Origin: Diplosphaera chodatii
Lineage: Eukaryota > Chlorophyta > Trebouxiophyceae > Prasiolales > Stichococcaceae
Assembly (NCBI GenBank): GCA_032358165.1
Contig: JAALGY010000015.1
Coordinates: 1,364,001 to 1,428,000 of the forward strand
Length of the DNA stretch: 64,000 nt
Direction of reading: 5' to 3'
This document shows positions 46,577-59,400 of the stretch, in pieces (position 1 is the stretch's first letter; each line of letters starts with the position of its first letter). Made by a program: the position numbers and the translations under genes. The notes beneath the pieces are model-generated. The model was not told the DNA's origin. It saw only the letters and a list, made by a program, of their open reading frames with translations, and ran no database searches.

Positions 46577-48159
46577 TCACATCAAGGCCTGATCATTGTC
46601 ATCATCTCCATATGGGTCGTCGTACCCCTCATCATCATCCACCTGCTCGCCCTGCAGATGGTGCGGCTGCATGTCAGCCCGCTTTCTATAGCAGGTGCCC
46701 AAGTGCCCGTTCGGTATTCCGTACTGGCACAACACCATGCGGTAGGTACCGCATACATCAAAGCCGTGTGCACCTGCAGATAGTCGTCGTCCTCCTCGAC
46801 ATCGTCATCTTCGGCCTGCTCCTCCTCGTTGTCGTCAGACTCTTCCTTCTCTTCGCCGTCCTCCAGCTTTGCCTGCGCCACGTCCATGATGTTTGTATCA
46901 ACTGCAGGATGGCCGCTTTGCATGATGTAAGCAAGGCCAGCGACGCCCGGTGTGAGTGTCTCACAGGGATCACTGCTGCTGTACGTTGCTCCTACCGAGT
47001 AAAGCTGCAGGTGATGTGTCTTCCGTATATCCATGCTAAAGCCTGCCGCAGGTATGGTCTTGGATAACGCACCTTGGCAGTGGGTGATGAGACTTCACTC
47101 GCCACTGAGCCCAGTTCCTCCTGTCTGTCAAGCATGCTCAAAATCTTCGTGGCCCCTGCGTGTATGTTGCACCACAGTGTGTAGCGCATCATGCACATGG
47201 ATGGACTGCACATGGATGAACTGCCTATGTTGCACAACCCCTGACCCAAGCGGTCAGCAGCGTGTAGCGCAGTGTGTCAGCGGGGTTGCGGGACGCACTG
47301 TCTTCTTCAGCGTCTACGTCGGCGCGTGCAGAGGCCGCCCAGAATGCAAGCTGCGCTTGCCGCGACGCCGCCTTGGCCGATGTCCTGTTGGTGTTGCATT
47401 ATCGGCATCAGGGCGACCTCCAGAACATGCACAGGACTGGAGCTCCAGCCACCCAGCTTGACGCCAAGTTTGCCCCACAGGATGTGCAGCACAGGTCAGG
47501 AGCGTGCTGAATGTCCACCCACCGTTTGTCCTTCGCGGAGTACAGCTCGTCAGGAAAGTACATCGGGTCCAGCGTCATCGCCTGCTGCAGGGTGCCCGCT
47601 TTGGTCTTGCCCGCCTGCCGATCTTGCCACCGCTCCACCTTGGCGTACGACGGCACGTCATCTGCAGCACAGCCCCATCACACTTGCACATGCCCTGTAG
47701 TGTGCACAGGAGACAAAGGCTGTGGTGCTGCTAGTACAGGCAGGGAGCTGCGTGTGGCCGCAGACGCTTGCCGACAGCCACAGCAGCGACGCACCAGCAG
47801 TTTCGCCGGTGCTCAGCCTGTAGACCGAGCCCCGCCAGAAGTCGTTCAGCTTCTTCTGCTGCGCCCGCAGCTCTGCGATGCGGCGATCGTCGCCTGGCCT
47901 CTCTGGCAACAGCACATCCTGCAAACGATCCATGTACATATGCAACCCTGGAACGAAACTCAGCCCTGACGGCAGTGTGACTGCTTGCACGAGCAGCAGC
48001 ACCCAGGTATGCTGGGGAGCAAACGAGCAGCGGTATCTGCTGGCAGCTCGCCGGAAAGAGCTTGGGAGGGGACGCCGCCTCCAGCACGTTGCCATCGTCA
48101 TCACGCGCGGTGGGCCCCAGCTGGGCGGGGCCCCCGCGGCCGCGCCCCCGGCCCGCCAT
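46577..48159 (-). CDS. RPC7: RNA polymerase III subunit RPC7/RPC31-like
   Basis: Probable Pol III-specific initiation subunit (the C31 part of the C82-C34-C31 trimer). The ATG at 48159 gives MAGRGRGRGGPAQLGPTARD, like the M-x-G-R-G-R-G start of RPC7. Exon 2 has LHMYMDRLQDVLLPERPGDD and LNDFWRGSVYRLSTGE; exon 3 has VPSYAKVERWQDRQAGKTKA and LDPMYFPDELYSAKDKRW, matching the Y-F-P-x-E-L motif; a later exon has ATKILSMLDRQEELG. The C-terminus is strongly acidic (EDGEEKEESDDNEEEQAEDD, then VDDDEGYDDPYGDDD), as in this subunit. The stop TGA is at 46579-46577. The exon 1/exon 2 junction (around 48053-47955) and exons near 47300-47500 are not resolved. RPC7 is poorly conserved, so confidence is moderate. 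Confidence 0.68.
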
Positions 48160-48765
48160 GCTGCCTGGCGGCCAGACCGTCCAGGCGTCACGCCGCCTCA
48201 AGGCTCCGTTTCGCAGGCGTGCCGAGCGGTCGCAGTACCCCCACGCCCCTCATGCTGGCGGTCATGTCGCCATCATGAGGCAGGCTGAACGCGCAGCATG
48301 GCTCTGGATGTTCGGCTTCAGATGAACAGCAGAATGTCGTGAGGATGTGACGGCTGCAGTCTCTTGGTCACGAGCGAACGAGAAGTCTACAGCGAATCGT
48401 CTTGAAGATTGTAGTAGCCCCTGCGCAGCTGCACAACCCGCAAGACGGCGGCCGCGTTCAATTGCTCAACGGTCCAATGCGCACACAGGAGATATACACC
48501 ATGCACTCCGAGCTACGCTTGCAAGTTGGTCTTCTGATTCTGGTCGCAAATACCTAGGCTGGCGGATCTAGCAAATGCTGAAATGCAGGCTTTGCGTTAA
48601 GATCTTGACATGCTACAAGATCTTCGTGTGCAGTGCCGAGACGAGATGCATGTCATGATTATCTTTTGTGTGAAGCATCTCTCAGGAAGTCCAATCAGTT
48701 TTCGGCAGGCGGTCCAAGCACAGGCAGGCCTGATCTCTCCGGAGAGGGTCTTTGTTGCTGCGCAC
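48160..48765. other. Divergent promoter region, RPC7-like and alpha/beta hydrolase
   Basis: 606 bp between divergent starts. The hydrolase reading frame remains open upstream to 48610, but the segment before 48766 does not look conserved. Confidence 0.35.
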
Positions 48766-50913
48766 ATGCACATGCAGTGCGCAATGCAGCGAGCAAGGAT
48801 CGTGTCGGATCCCAGCATTGGCAGGCACGATAGTACACGACTATCGTCTACAGCTGTGTTGGCACAGCAACACAAACCTCTGTTGCACATAACAAAAATT
48901 TGCCAGCGGCATCGCCACCACAGACCACCTGCGATCCCTGCATCGGCAGCGGCCTTGGCAGGAGCCTCTATGCATGTGTTGTCTGACGGCACAGCTCTCG
49001 AGTTCATTCGAAAACAGCCCACTGCTGGGGTGCGTATGTTATGTGTGATCCAGTAAAGAAATAGTGGTGCCATGCCTTCCAGCCGCTTGTGGCTTTGAGG
49101 CCGCCAAGTGCTGTCCACTTAGTGTTGACGCCCTGTGGGGCACTGTCAGAGAGCTACTCCCGACCAGTCACATCTACTTTCTCTGAGTGACTCAATGTCC
49201 ATAAAAGAATTGGAATGGCTGCAGTGCAACAAGGCGACACATGTTTGCGCCAGTGCAGGGAGGCAAGCTGCCGCTGCTGTTCTTGCACGGCTCAGGCCAC
49301 GCCGCTTGGTGCTGGAAGGTGGCCGCACTGCTTGGCTACCACCAGCACTGCATGAGTTATGCAGGTGCTTGCGCATCAGCAGCAGAGGCCTTTGATGACA
49401 ACGCTCAGCTGTGGACATGCTGGCGCAGGAGCGACTCACGCCCTTCTTTGCGGAGCGGGGATACGACAGCTTCGCGCTGAGCTTCAGGGGCCAGGGTGGC
49501 AGCACAGTGCCGCCCGGTGTCAAGCCCGTCAGCCTGGAAAGGAACGCTGCAGACGTGGCTGAGTTTGTGAGCACGTTGCCGGCCCCGCCGGTCGTGGTGG
49601 CCCACAGCTTCGGAGGCCTGGTCCTCCAGAAGTGAGCGCCTGTTGCCGGTGTGTAACCTTGCAGTGGCGGGTTTGCAATATGCGCTCAGTTCCGCCTGCA
49701 GTGCCTCCATCGATGTTCTGTGGCGTGCCCTGCGCAGGTATGTTGAGAAGATGGCAGTGCAACGATGGCCACCGCTTGCTGGGACGGCCTTTCTGGCATC
49801 GGCGCCGCACACTGGCAACAACGAGTTGGTGAAGCGCATCATGCGGGCGATGCCCCTCAAGTCCGTGGCAATAACATGGGGTGTGCGACCGTGTGTGCAG
49901 TGTGCCGTGCAAGGCCGGGCCACGTACATGCTCAGCATGGGAACACCATCTGCATGTGCCCGCAGGGTTCATCACCAAGTCATACTTCAGGAGCACACCG
50001 GCTGCCAAGCGGATGTTCTTCTCCGATGACATCCCTGAAGCAGACATGAACAGGTACCAGGCGCCGCTTGCAACAGTCGTTGACGAGGCAGAACTGGCCA
50101 CACTTGTTTGGGCCCACCAACCTCCCACAAGGTGCAGAGCAGCCGATGGCAGCCTTGCCGACACGAGATGTGCGACCCAGTGAAGATGTGCGCTCATGAT
50201 GCCACGCATCACATGCGCAGGTATGGGGAGCTGTTCAGAGCCAACCCCGGAGCAGTGGGCCTGGTGGACCTGCAGGTCGCCGACCCTGCTTCATCGTAAC
50301 TACTCTATGGCTCAATGCATGCAGACGTGCACCGACCAGCAACAGGAGCGTGGCCATGACAACAACACGGAGCGACATGCATGTTCACAACACAACATGC
50401 TGCATGCTCGCTCTGCACTTGACCTGCAGAGGCTGAAGGAGGAGCTGCCGATTGCCTTTCCGGCCGAACGGCCGCCGGCGTATGTGGCCGGCGGCAATGC
50501 CGATTGCATCGTGGACGTGCAGGCTGTTCAGGTGGTGGAGGGTTCCCCGCTTGCATGTTGGAACGAGCAGCCAGCCACGTTGTGCTAGAGCCGTGTGGAA
50601 TCAAAGAGCACACGTCATTGGCAGCAACAGGTTACAGTCCTGTGCAACCCTCCTGACAGCCACGTCGGAGTAAAGCTATATTTTCCTCATGCACAGGAGC
50701 TGGCAGCCGAACTGGGGGTGGAGCCCGTCATCCATGATCACACTGCCCACGACCTGATGCTGGTGAGCATGGATCGTGCTGTGCATGCACCACCACTTTG
50801 GTGCCGCAGCCAACCATGTGAACACTCCACACATCCAGAATTTTGGCGATGTGCAGGATACACGGTGGCAAGAGGTTGCGGAAAGCTTGGAAGAATGGAT
50901 GCAAACCTTGTGA
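48766..50913 (+). CDS. Alpha/beta hydrolase, probably organelle-targeted
   Basis: Serine hydrolase of the plant/algal alpha/beta fold group; substrate unknown. Exon 1 (to 49029) starts MHMQCAMQRARIVSDPS, a basic Ser/His/Arg-rich leader consistent with a transit peptide, and ends HVLSDGTALEFIRKQPTAG. It joins at phase 0 to GGKLPLLFLHGSGHAAWCWK (oxyanion H-G), then ERLTPFFAERGYDSFALSFR and GQGGSTVPPGVKPVSLERNA, then PPVVVAHSFGGLVLQKYVEK (nucleophile in H-S-F-G-G), GTAFLASAPHTGNNELVKRI, FITKSYFRSTPAAKRMFFSD, MNRYGELFRANPGAVGLVDL, AYVAGGNADCIVD (acid) and HDHTAHDLML (catalytic His). The last exon is DTRWQEVAESLEEWMQTL, stop TGA 50911-50913. A second in-frame ATG lies at 48772. Confidence 0.84.
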
Positions 50914-51097
50914 TTTGAGAGCACAGCAGCAGATCGCAGAAGACACACATTACGCCCAGCACGATACTTTGCAGTTTTGATAATCTTAGCCAAGGCATAC
51001 GCCACATATACTGGACCATCCTTCGAGAGATAAAAGCGGTTCAAGCTACTTCAAATAAATAAACCATGCTGCACGGTCTGGCTTATCACATACACAT

Positions 51098-52929
51098 CTA
51101 GGGCAGCCCATTCAATGCAGGCGTCAAGGCGCCATTCACAGCTCCATTGACGTATGCCTTTTCTTTGTGCAAATCGTCTGGATGGAACCATGTGGGGTCG
51201 AGGCCACCCTCCGACCCGCTGTCTGACAGCACCACCGTGCGTAGCTCACAGTTTGCTGCACGGCACCCGGTACAATAGTCTCATACTGACGGCACGCATG
51301 TAAAGGCTAGGCCATGTTGTTGCGGATACGGAAGTGATGTGGCTGATGCAAATGCAGCTTGGAATCCTGCAATGCGCAAGCCAGGTCAGGTGCATGGTAT
51401 GTAGGACAGGTCATGGCCTCACCAAACAAGCGGCGCAGGTCTTGCTGCACAGCTGGCGCCGCATCCCGTGCAAAGTTGCTCAGCATGAAGTGCAGGATGC
51501 TGCTGTGGCAGACAACTGCAATCTCTGTCTCTGGCCGCTGCGATACCCACTGCATGAACCACAAGAGCCAATGGGCTTCGGCTGATTGTTGTGTTTGAAG
51601 CGAGACCTTGATATGGCAGGGTGGAAAAGTAACCTGCAGGAAGCGGTAGCCACGCTCTGCAATCTCCGCATCAGTCTCCCTCACATCGGTCTTCCACATG
51701 ACATCCTCATCCGTCTCGATCTGCGCACAAGCATGTTCAAACTCGGCCTGGTGCAGAGCTGCTCACCACGTCCTGTCTGCATGATGCCACATACAAGCTC
51801 CACAGCAGTGCATGACTCACCTGGGAGAAGTCGATGCCAGGGAACTCCTGCTTGTACTCTGATACGCTGCGCCGTTTGTCGCAGGGATGCTCGCCTGCAA
51901 CCAGGTGTGTCCATCATGTGCGCACTGACGGGTCTGCCTGACTACACTCACCCAGACTGCCTGTCGTACAGCAGGAGTATCAATGGTGTACGTGTAGGCA
52001 GCAGCATGGAAATGGCTTGTAGCCAATACCTAGGTGCTCACGGCACAGCTCATACGCCACAAAGGGAACTGTGCCACGCGATGAGATGGCTGGGTGTGCG
52101 GTGCTGAACTTGTCGCCACCAACTTCTGCCATGAGCGGCAACTCCGCATCGCCCTCATGCCAGAGCGGACCGCCAAAGGCGCCCGATGCAGTCTCCATTG
52201 CCCGTGTCTGCAGATTTGGCACAGTACGCAATCAGGGTGCCAGCCTCGTAACCAACATTCAGACAACCGACAAAGCACAATCGCCTTCAATGGACGATCG
52301 TCTGTCGCAACCCTGTGCAGCAGCCAGATCTCACCAGCGGGCTGACAATAATGACTTCCGGCCTGATGTTGCCGTGGGCATTGATATGCTTCTTCAGGGC
52401 AGCGCACTGCACATGATTGACTCTGGCGTGAGACCCGAGGGAAGTGCATGCAGACAGCTTGCGAGATTGAAGTGTGGCCCACCCCCTCGCACAAGGCAGT
52501 ACGATGGTCGCGCAAGTGGCAGCATGTGCAAAGAGCTGGTTGGTTTGGGCCTACCTGCTCCCAGCCCTTTGCAGTGAGGTGTGCATCTAAGTAGTCGTAT
52601 GACTTGTACAGTTCTTCCTCTGCCTCGCCCGCCACATTGTGATACCCTTGGCCGTGCCGCACCAGATGCACGATCTGCGGCATGCACCTCCAGAACATCG
52701 TCACGCTGCTCAGGGCATCACATCTGATTCCGTCGTCGTATCTACAGCACCTTAACTGACACCTGCACACCTTGGTGTGCCGGATCGGCAACAGAGTTAA
52801 GGACGGCTTCTGCTGCTGTTGATGGGCTGTGGAAGGAAGCTGCTGCTCATTGACCGTGGCAGCTGTGTCCTTGTTCTCTGCTTGCAGGTCAGATGCCTGA
52901 CGCTCCTCCTCGGTGCCCATGCTGCTCAT
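51098..52929 (-). CDS. Phosphoglycerate mutase-like protein (plant PGM-like 1 type)
   Basis: Histidine phosphatase of the plant group that includes Arabidopsis At2g17280-like proteins; these are called mutase-like but their activity is unsettled. The ATG at 52929 gives MSSMGTEEERQASDLQAE; an upstream in-frame ATG at 53055 would add a 42-residue leader that might target the protein. The core is IVHLVRHGQGYHNVAGEAEE (catalytic His), YDYLDAHLTAKGWEQ, then AMETASGAFGGPLWHEGD, HPAISSRGTVPFVAYELCRE, DVMWKTDVRETDAEIAERGY, ETEIAVVCHSSILHFMLSNF (second His), VQQDLRRLFANCELRTVVLS and GGLDPTWFHPDDLHKEKAYV. The stop TAG is at 51100-51098, 184 bp from the convergent hydrolase stop. Confidence 0.87.
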
Positions 52930-53479
52930 GGTGACCGATCGGCCGCTCAAACGCCACCGGGTTTTGGGTTGTGCGAATATGCAGGTCGGCAATGTGTAGT
53001 GAGTGCTCGCCAGATGAGATAGCGTTGGGACCCTCAAATGACTCGCACATAACATACAGCGTGGGATCACGTCAGCGCATCCTGCATCGCCTTTTCAACG
53101 TGTTCATCTCTCAAACTTCAGCATGTGCACTGTCCGATGAATGGTGGCCATCAGCTCTTCAGAGGAAGCAGGAAGCGGCTTGCATCCTTTGAAAGCTGGT
53201 TTGCTGGGGAGCGGCACTAAGTCATAAGCACACCGTGTGATGCCTGTTGCAAGTAACAGAAACAGCGTGGCCAAGCTTTAGGGTTTGGCGAGATCGGTTC
53301 CTGTGAAGGGGATACAAAGGTCTGCCTGCCTCTTGTGCGCCAGCGATGGCACCCTTGTCACGCACCGATTTGCCAGCTCTGTCGCTGGCATAGATGAGCA
53401 ACTGTGGCGCTCCAGCTGCCAACGTGTCATGCGGTCCACACATGCGAGCAGATGGTTATTTGTGTTTCTATTTGCATGC
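52930..53479. other. Intergenic region, PGM-like 5' side and SF3B3 3' side
   Basis: 550 bp between two minus-strand genes, with the PGM-like promoter (and perhaps its 5' leader up to 53055) and the SF3B3 3' UTR. No other gene seen. Confidence 0.35.
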
Positions 53480-56400
53480 TCAAAGCAGCTTATTCCGGAT
53501 GTCTTCCAGCTTCTTGAGCACCTCGCCGGGTGTGCGATCCAGCTCCTCCGCAATGCTGCGCTGCTTTTCAGGCGGCAGCTGCAGGACAAGCAGACCAGCT
53601 TGTCACAGGGTGGCTGTGGCAGGCCAGGCGTGTCATGCACGATGCGACATGTTGCAGCACCATGGCTGTACGATGAGCCAGCTGGCTGCCGACGCCATGC
53701 TGGGGACAGGCTCAGCAGGGACGTCCGCACCTGGGCATACTGCTCGCACAGGTCGCCGTCGACCACGTCCTTCACGGGGAAGTAGGCGGAGCGGAAGGCG
53801 AGGTGGTCGCGCCCGCACAGCGGCGGGTTCTCCTGCCGCAGGTACATCTCCAGGTGCACGAAGAAGTCCACATCCTCCCGTGACATGAACGGCAGCATCG
53901 CTCCTGCAGCAGAATCCGTGGTGAAATGGGTCAGACCAGCAGCAAGGTAGCAGCGCTTGCAGAGCAGCAATAGGGTCAGCTGCATGCAGCAGGCCCCCAG
54001 GCATCATGCTTGTCCCAGAACCATCCAAGCACCCATGCCAGCAGCATAGCTGTCAGTAGTCCCCCTCAGGAGTCGAAGCACAGTCGAAGCAGTAGGGCAA
54101 GAAACCCGGCTCGACTGGCCACAGAACAGCAAGGCAACAAGGGGCCACTGGCAGTTGCATCGTGCTTTGATGCGCGATGCTGGACAGGCGACGATGCTGC
54201 CAGTGCAGCCAGCACACGCTATGTGTTGGCCGTCAAAGGCTGCTGCCCGCGCACCGATGGCGCCGCCCAGGGTGCCGTACAGCAGGGCCTCCTGGCCGCC
54301 GGGCTGCAGCGCGGCGCGGCCCAGCGCCTTGACCACGTCCCCCACGTGGAAGTGCACCACGTCCTCCAGCTTGTGGGGCGCGCTGTTCAGCGTCCCCCCC
54401 GCCGCGCTGAATTTGCCGCCCGTTGGGTCCTCCTCCACCTGCGCGACAGCCAGTGCCAAGCGTCAGACTGACTGCCTCGCGTGTCAGATCGACTGCCTGG
54501 CGTGTCAGGAAACTGCTGCAGCAGCACTCTGCAGGGGGTAATCGTGCGCCCTGGCATGCAGGGACATGCCCACTGTTGCCTTCATCCATAAGACTTTGGC
54601 CACATGGAGCATGATGGCTGTTGCTCGGTCCAAGAGTCCAGGCCCACATACCTGGTTGGAGGTGTCAGCGGGCAAGCGCGTCATGAAGAGGTTGCCGAAC
54701 TTGTCGCCGCCCGCCATGGTGTCATAATCCATGAGCAGGGAGCAAGTGATGTGGCGCGGTACAATGTCGTCCGCATAGATGTATAGGCTGTTCTCACTGC
54801 GTTTGTACTTCATGTAGTGGTATGACTCCTGCAAATATACTATGCCGTCAGTGCACAGCATCATACACTCGAGCAGGTGCACTTGTGCTGATGCTTGCCC
54901 AGTATGGAACAACTGGAAACCACCAATCGCACCTGTAAGTCACCAACAAAGATGCGGTCGCCCATGACCTGAAGCGTCGTCACGAAGCTGGGCAGCCTGC
55001 AGGCAGGGAAGATCTGCTGGTCAGCCTTGGCTTGTCTTGGTGGTCAATAAGAAAACAAAACTGCATCACAGTATGCTGGCACTGGATAGTTGAACCAGCC
55101 GATCTGACTCATGTTGGCACGCACTTCCGGTGCTCGCATTTCCTCAGCAGCTTCTTCTTGCCCATGTCATATAGCCGCACTGTGGTCTCGATGCCAGCTA
55201 GCAACCGCCCCTTGAAGCCGATCAAAGCGCCTGGGATGCCATCCACCTGTAAAGGCAGATCATGCGGCATAACTAGACTATGTATCCACCCGCAGACGAA
55301 AAGCACATGCCATGAAAGGTCGGGTGACCCACCCACCCTTGTTTTGTGCAGGAGAGTGAGGCTGCGACCCCCCTCGCCAATGGCATATATCCGAATGAAA
55401 CCATCTGCACCCAGAAGCAGACCTCAGCAGTCCATCAGTCAAATTGCCAGCTGTAAACCGCAACATACTTCACATTTGACCAGAGAAGCGACACAGATGC
55501 AGCCATGCACACACCATCAGCCTGGCGTGGGTTGAAGGTGAGGCCCTGTGCTGTGCCGACTGCAAGGTAGGTGCCGGCATTGCCTGGCGTTTCAAACCTC
55601 ACCAGCGATATGCATGTAGCACCCTGCAGTGCAGCATACTTGTAGTATGTTGCAAGTTCTGGGAAACAGTGAAAGCTTACACTTATGTTGGTTGTGGGTC
55701 GCCCAGAAGTTTATAAAGCACGATGCCCAACTGAACAATGTACTGGCAGCTGCTAGGTTTTGGCGGAATTGAGGGCACATACTATGCAGCACAATATGAA
55801 TCAATAGGATGATAGCCGCTGGCAGGAGACGCTTCTGCAGTGCACCTCGTTCTCGTCCAGCTCCAGCACTGCTGTGGTGGAGGCGCTGGCGGGGTCGATG
55901 ACGCGGACGCAGGACGCCCACTGGCCCGCGGCGCCGCGCGGGCCGCCAAACTGCATCTCCGACGCTGCCCGCTCTTCGTCCAACTCTGGGCCCTGCAAAC
56001 ATGTTTGTTCATAGTGGTTCATTTGGTTGACTCTGTCCAGTGGAAGTGGCTGCAGCACATGCTGGCAGCAGCGACTAAGCATGTACCCCTGCTGTGGCGT
56101 TGCTATCGCAGACCACTGACCTGTTGCTTGATGCTGCCATACCTGATCCAGGGCTGCTGCGCCGTTGGCAGCACCATCCATGGGCGCCGGCACATCAGGG
56201 CGGTCCGCGAGTGGGACGGCTGCATGGTCTGCCTCCGCAACATACAGCACCTGTTGACACCCAGAAGTGTCGCAGACTATAGAGGGCCTTAAGAGTATCC
56301 AGCATGGAAGGAAAATCGTATTGGAGGTATGGTGGCAGCGGCGCCCTACAGTAAATGCAGCAGGAGTGCGGTGCGATCCTCACCTTGTTGCCCTCGTCTA

Positions 56401-59400
56401 TGGCAAAACCGCGCGGTGTGTAACGCAGGGGCACAGATGTCTGATTGAACGTCTCGCCTAGCCGCTCCAGCATCAGGATGCGCAGTGAAGACTTTACCAC
56501 CGCCACAAAGCCCTCTGGGCACTGCTCTGATGCAAAGCCTGCAGAAGTTCTAGAATTAGTTCAGCACACTTGGTGTCCATGCGCATGGCAAGCTGCAACA
56601 CAGCAGTGCAGAACTCAGGCATGCGCAGCCATGTTGATGCAGCTGCTACACGCACTTGAAGCATAGTCAAGCGCCTCGAATGACAGCGGGGACAGGTTGT
56701 AGCGGCCCTGGTCGCTGTAGCCCAGCCAGGCGCGGCTGGACAGTGCCAACATGGAGCGCCGCCCATTGACAGCCGTCGCCAACAGCTGTCCACCCGCCAA
56801 TCAGGTGTTGTCAGTCACTGGTTGATTACAGGTGGAAAGCAGATCTGCAATGAGGACATGAAACCTGCAGGGCTGGGAGCAGGAGCTACCTTGGGTGGCC
56901 GCGTGCCCAGGAAGCGTGTGCGTGTGTCTGACAGCTGCCCTGTGACATGGTCGACCTCCGTGCGCAACAGCACACCATTCACCAGCCCTGCAGCATAGAC
57001 CATATGATATCACCGGAGGAGGGAGCGCAGTCTGCTTCAGCTGTCACTGCCGCCTGACAGCTCGGCCCATGTGGTGATGCTTCCAGGGCGGGGATCCTCA
57101 CCGACATGCAGGAACAGGGCGCCGGCGCCCGCGCCCTCCTCGCTGCCGCTGGCGCCCATCGCCGGACTGTCCAGGAACAGGCAGCTCTCTGGCGGCGACG
57201 CCACCTGCTGCACCGCAAGCACCTGCACAGAAAGAGCACCAGTCAAGCTAGGCCCATGCACGAGACCCCGCCGCACATCCAGGCTGACCTGAGCCACCAT
57301 GCTGCAGACATGACAGCAGGGGCATCGTTCACCTTCATGGTGTCTGCGGGGTCCAGGCTGATGACACGGATGGTGGAGTCGTAGGAGCCGACGGCCAGGA
57401 AGCGGGAGCGCTGGCGGCCGGGCGGCACCGGCCCCACGTCCAGCGCCGCCACATCCGCCCCCATCTCCCGCTTGTCGGTCTCCGCCAGCTGCCCCATCGC
57501 ATCCAGCTCAAAGTACAGCAGCTCGCCGCCCGTCAGCGCAATGATCACCTGCAGCGGGCCAGTCGGCGGTCAGTAGCTGTCGGGTACTGTGCATGACACC
57601 CGCCCGGCACGCCCAACCATGAAGCAGGGCTGGAACGACACTGCAGGGCTGCAGCCACCAACAAGTGTGTGCGATCGTTGGCCACAAACCTGGCGCTCGT
57701 TCGTGGCTGCCTTCATGATGGTACGCCGCCCGGGCGCCCGCCACTCATTCACACGCCTGTCTGCCTTGATGTGGCGCAGCCCCGCGCCATGTACCTGCGC
57801 ATCATGCATCAGGCATTGCATGTCCTGCAACCACTAATTGATAGCATGGTGCAGTGCCTACAATGTCAAAACGCCCAGCAAGCTGCAGATCGTGCGTGCC
57901 TGCAGCATGGAGTCGTCGGCCATGAGCTGCGTGCGCAGGGTGGGCGTGCTGCCAAGGAAGCCGCTGTCGTTCACCTCCTCCACAGTCTCGCCAATGGCAA
58001 GCACCTGTACACGAGCAAGGTGCTGGCATAAATTTGCGCTACACGAGATACAACAAAATATACAGTATTTATATGCAACCAGTTGTACAACCAGCTGCAT
58101 TTGCTGTGCAAGGCTTGCTTACTTTTCATTGCTGTTGCTCTTGATCACGCACCAGGGTGGCATTGGCGAAGGAGACAACGATGAGGGCGTCCAGCTCGTC
58201 CTGTTGGGTACGGCGGAGTGTCCACACCGCCGTCGGCTGGCCAGGCAGCTGCCACACTGCCAGCTCAGCGACTGCCAGGCCGGGCCGCAGAATGCGCAGC
58301 GCTGAGCGCGGGCCACGCCCGCAGGTTGCATATATCTGCGGGATCTCCTCGTCCAGCACATTGGCCACCTGCATGGCAGGGACATTGCCGTGGTCATGAC
58401 CAGTATGCCACAGCATCGGTCAGCTGATTTGTGATGAGCAGGTGTGTCCTGCTCAAGTCTGCTGGACAGTCTTGATGGTTACCCCCGAACTGAGCAGCAG
58501 CGCACACCGGAGTTTGGCTCGAGCAAGAGTGACTACATTTCCAATTGAGGCATTGACAGCTGCTGGGTGCTTACGGACCTTCATGTCCATGATCGGTGAC
58601 AGCGACTCCATTTCATCAATGGGCGTCAGGTTCTTCAGCGGACGCGGGTCAAAGAACACTGGCTGGTAGCCCTCCTCTGTGGCGATGGTAGTGGTGCTGG
58701 TCGACTCCACATCCTCCTCATCACCGATGCCCTGCACAAGACAAGAAGATGCTTACAGCAATCTGTCTTGCACAGTTGCACAGTAACCTGAAAGCAGCGG
58801 CGCACAGAAGTCAGCAACCAGGTCGCCAGCTCACCGCAAACTGATATAGCGAGTGGTTGCCAAACTCGGAAGCGGCGAACAGGAAGCCTGTCTTCAGCAC
58901 GCAGATGCTGGAGCACGCCGGCAGTGAGTCGAAGTATTTGACTCGGATCTCCGACACAACTTCCTGCTGGAACTCCAGCGTCACCTTGTAGATGTCGCCA
59001 TATTCGCTCTGCAGGCACAGCACAGTCAGATTAAGTGCAATAGACCATGTGCAGCTGTCCGGCATGGGCAACATGTTAACCCATCCGCCAAAGCACGGTT
59101 GCCTGATCTGCTGATGCTCTGCATCGACTATGCATGCAGCTGAGCAGTCAAAGGTATGGACATGCCTGCAGAAGGAAGAAGAAGCCGCGCTTTGTGCGGT
59201 GCGTGGCGTGGCAAATGATGAGCACGCCCCGATCACCCGGAAGCGTAGACCGCCGGGGGATGACGGCGCGGACCTGCATGAGTGCAGCACCATCCTTTGC
59301 CTGAGCTGCAACATCCTCGCAGCAAGCAAGACACGCCTGAGCTCAGCACTCCGCTGCAAGCGGAGGTGTACAATAGAAAGGTTGTACCTCCTCGTGCCCC

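Noticed and set aside
52030..53070. 346-codon minus-strand open frame
   Set aside because: Only its first part and one internal stretch match the PGM-like protein; the rest reads through introns and out of frame. Its first codon is GTG, not ATG.
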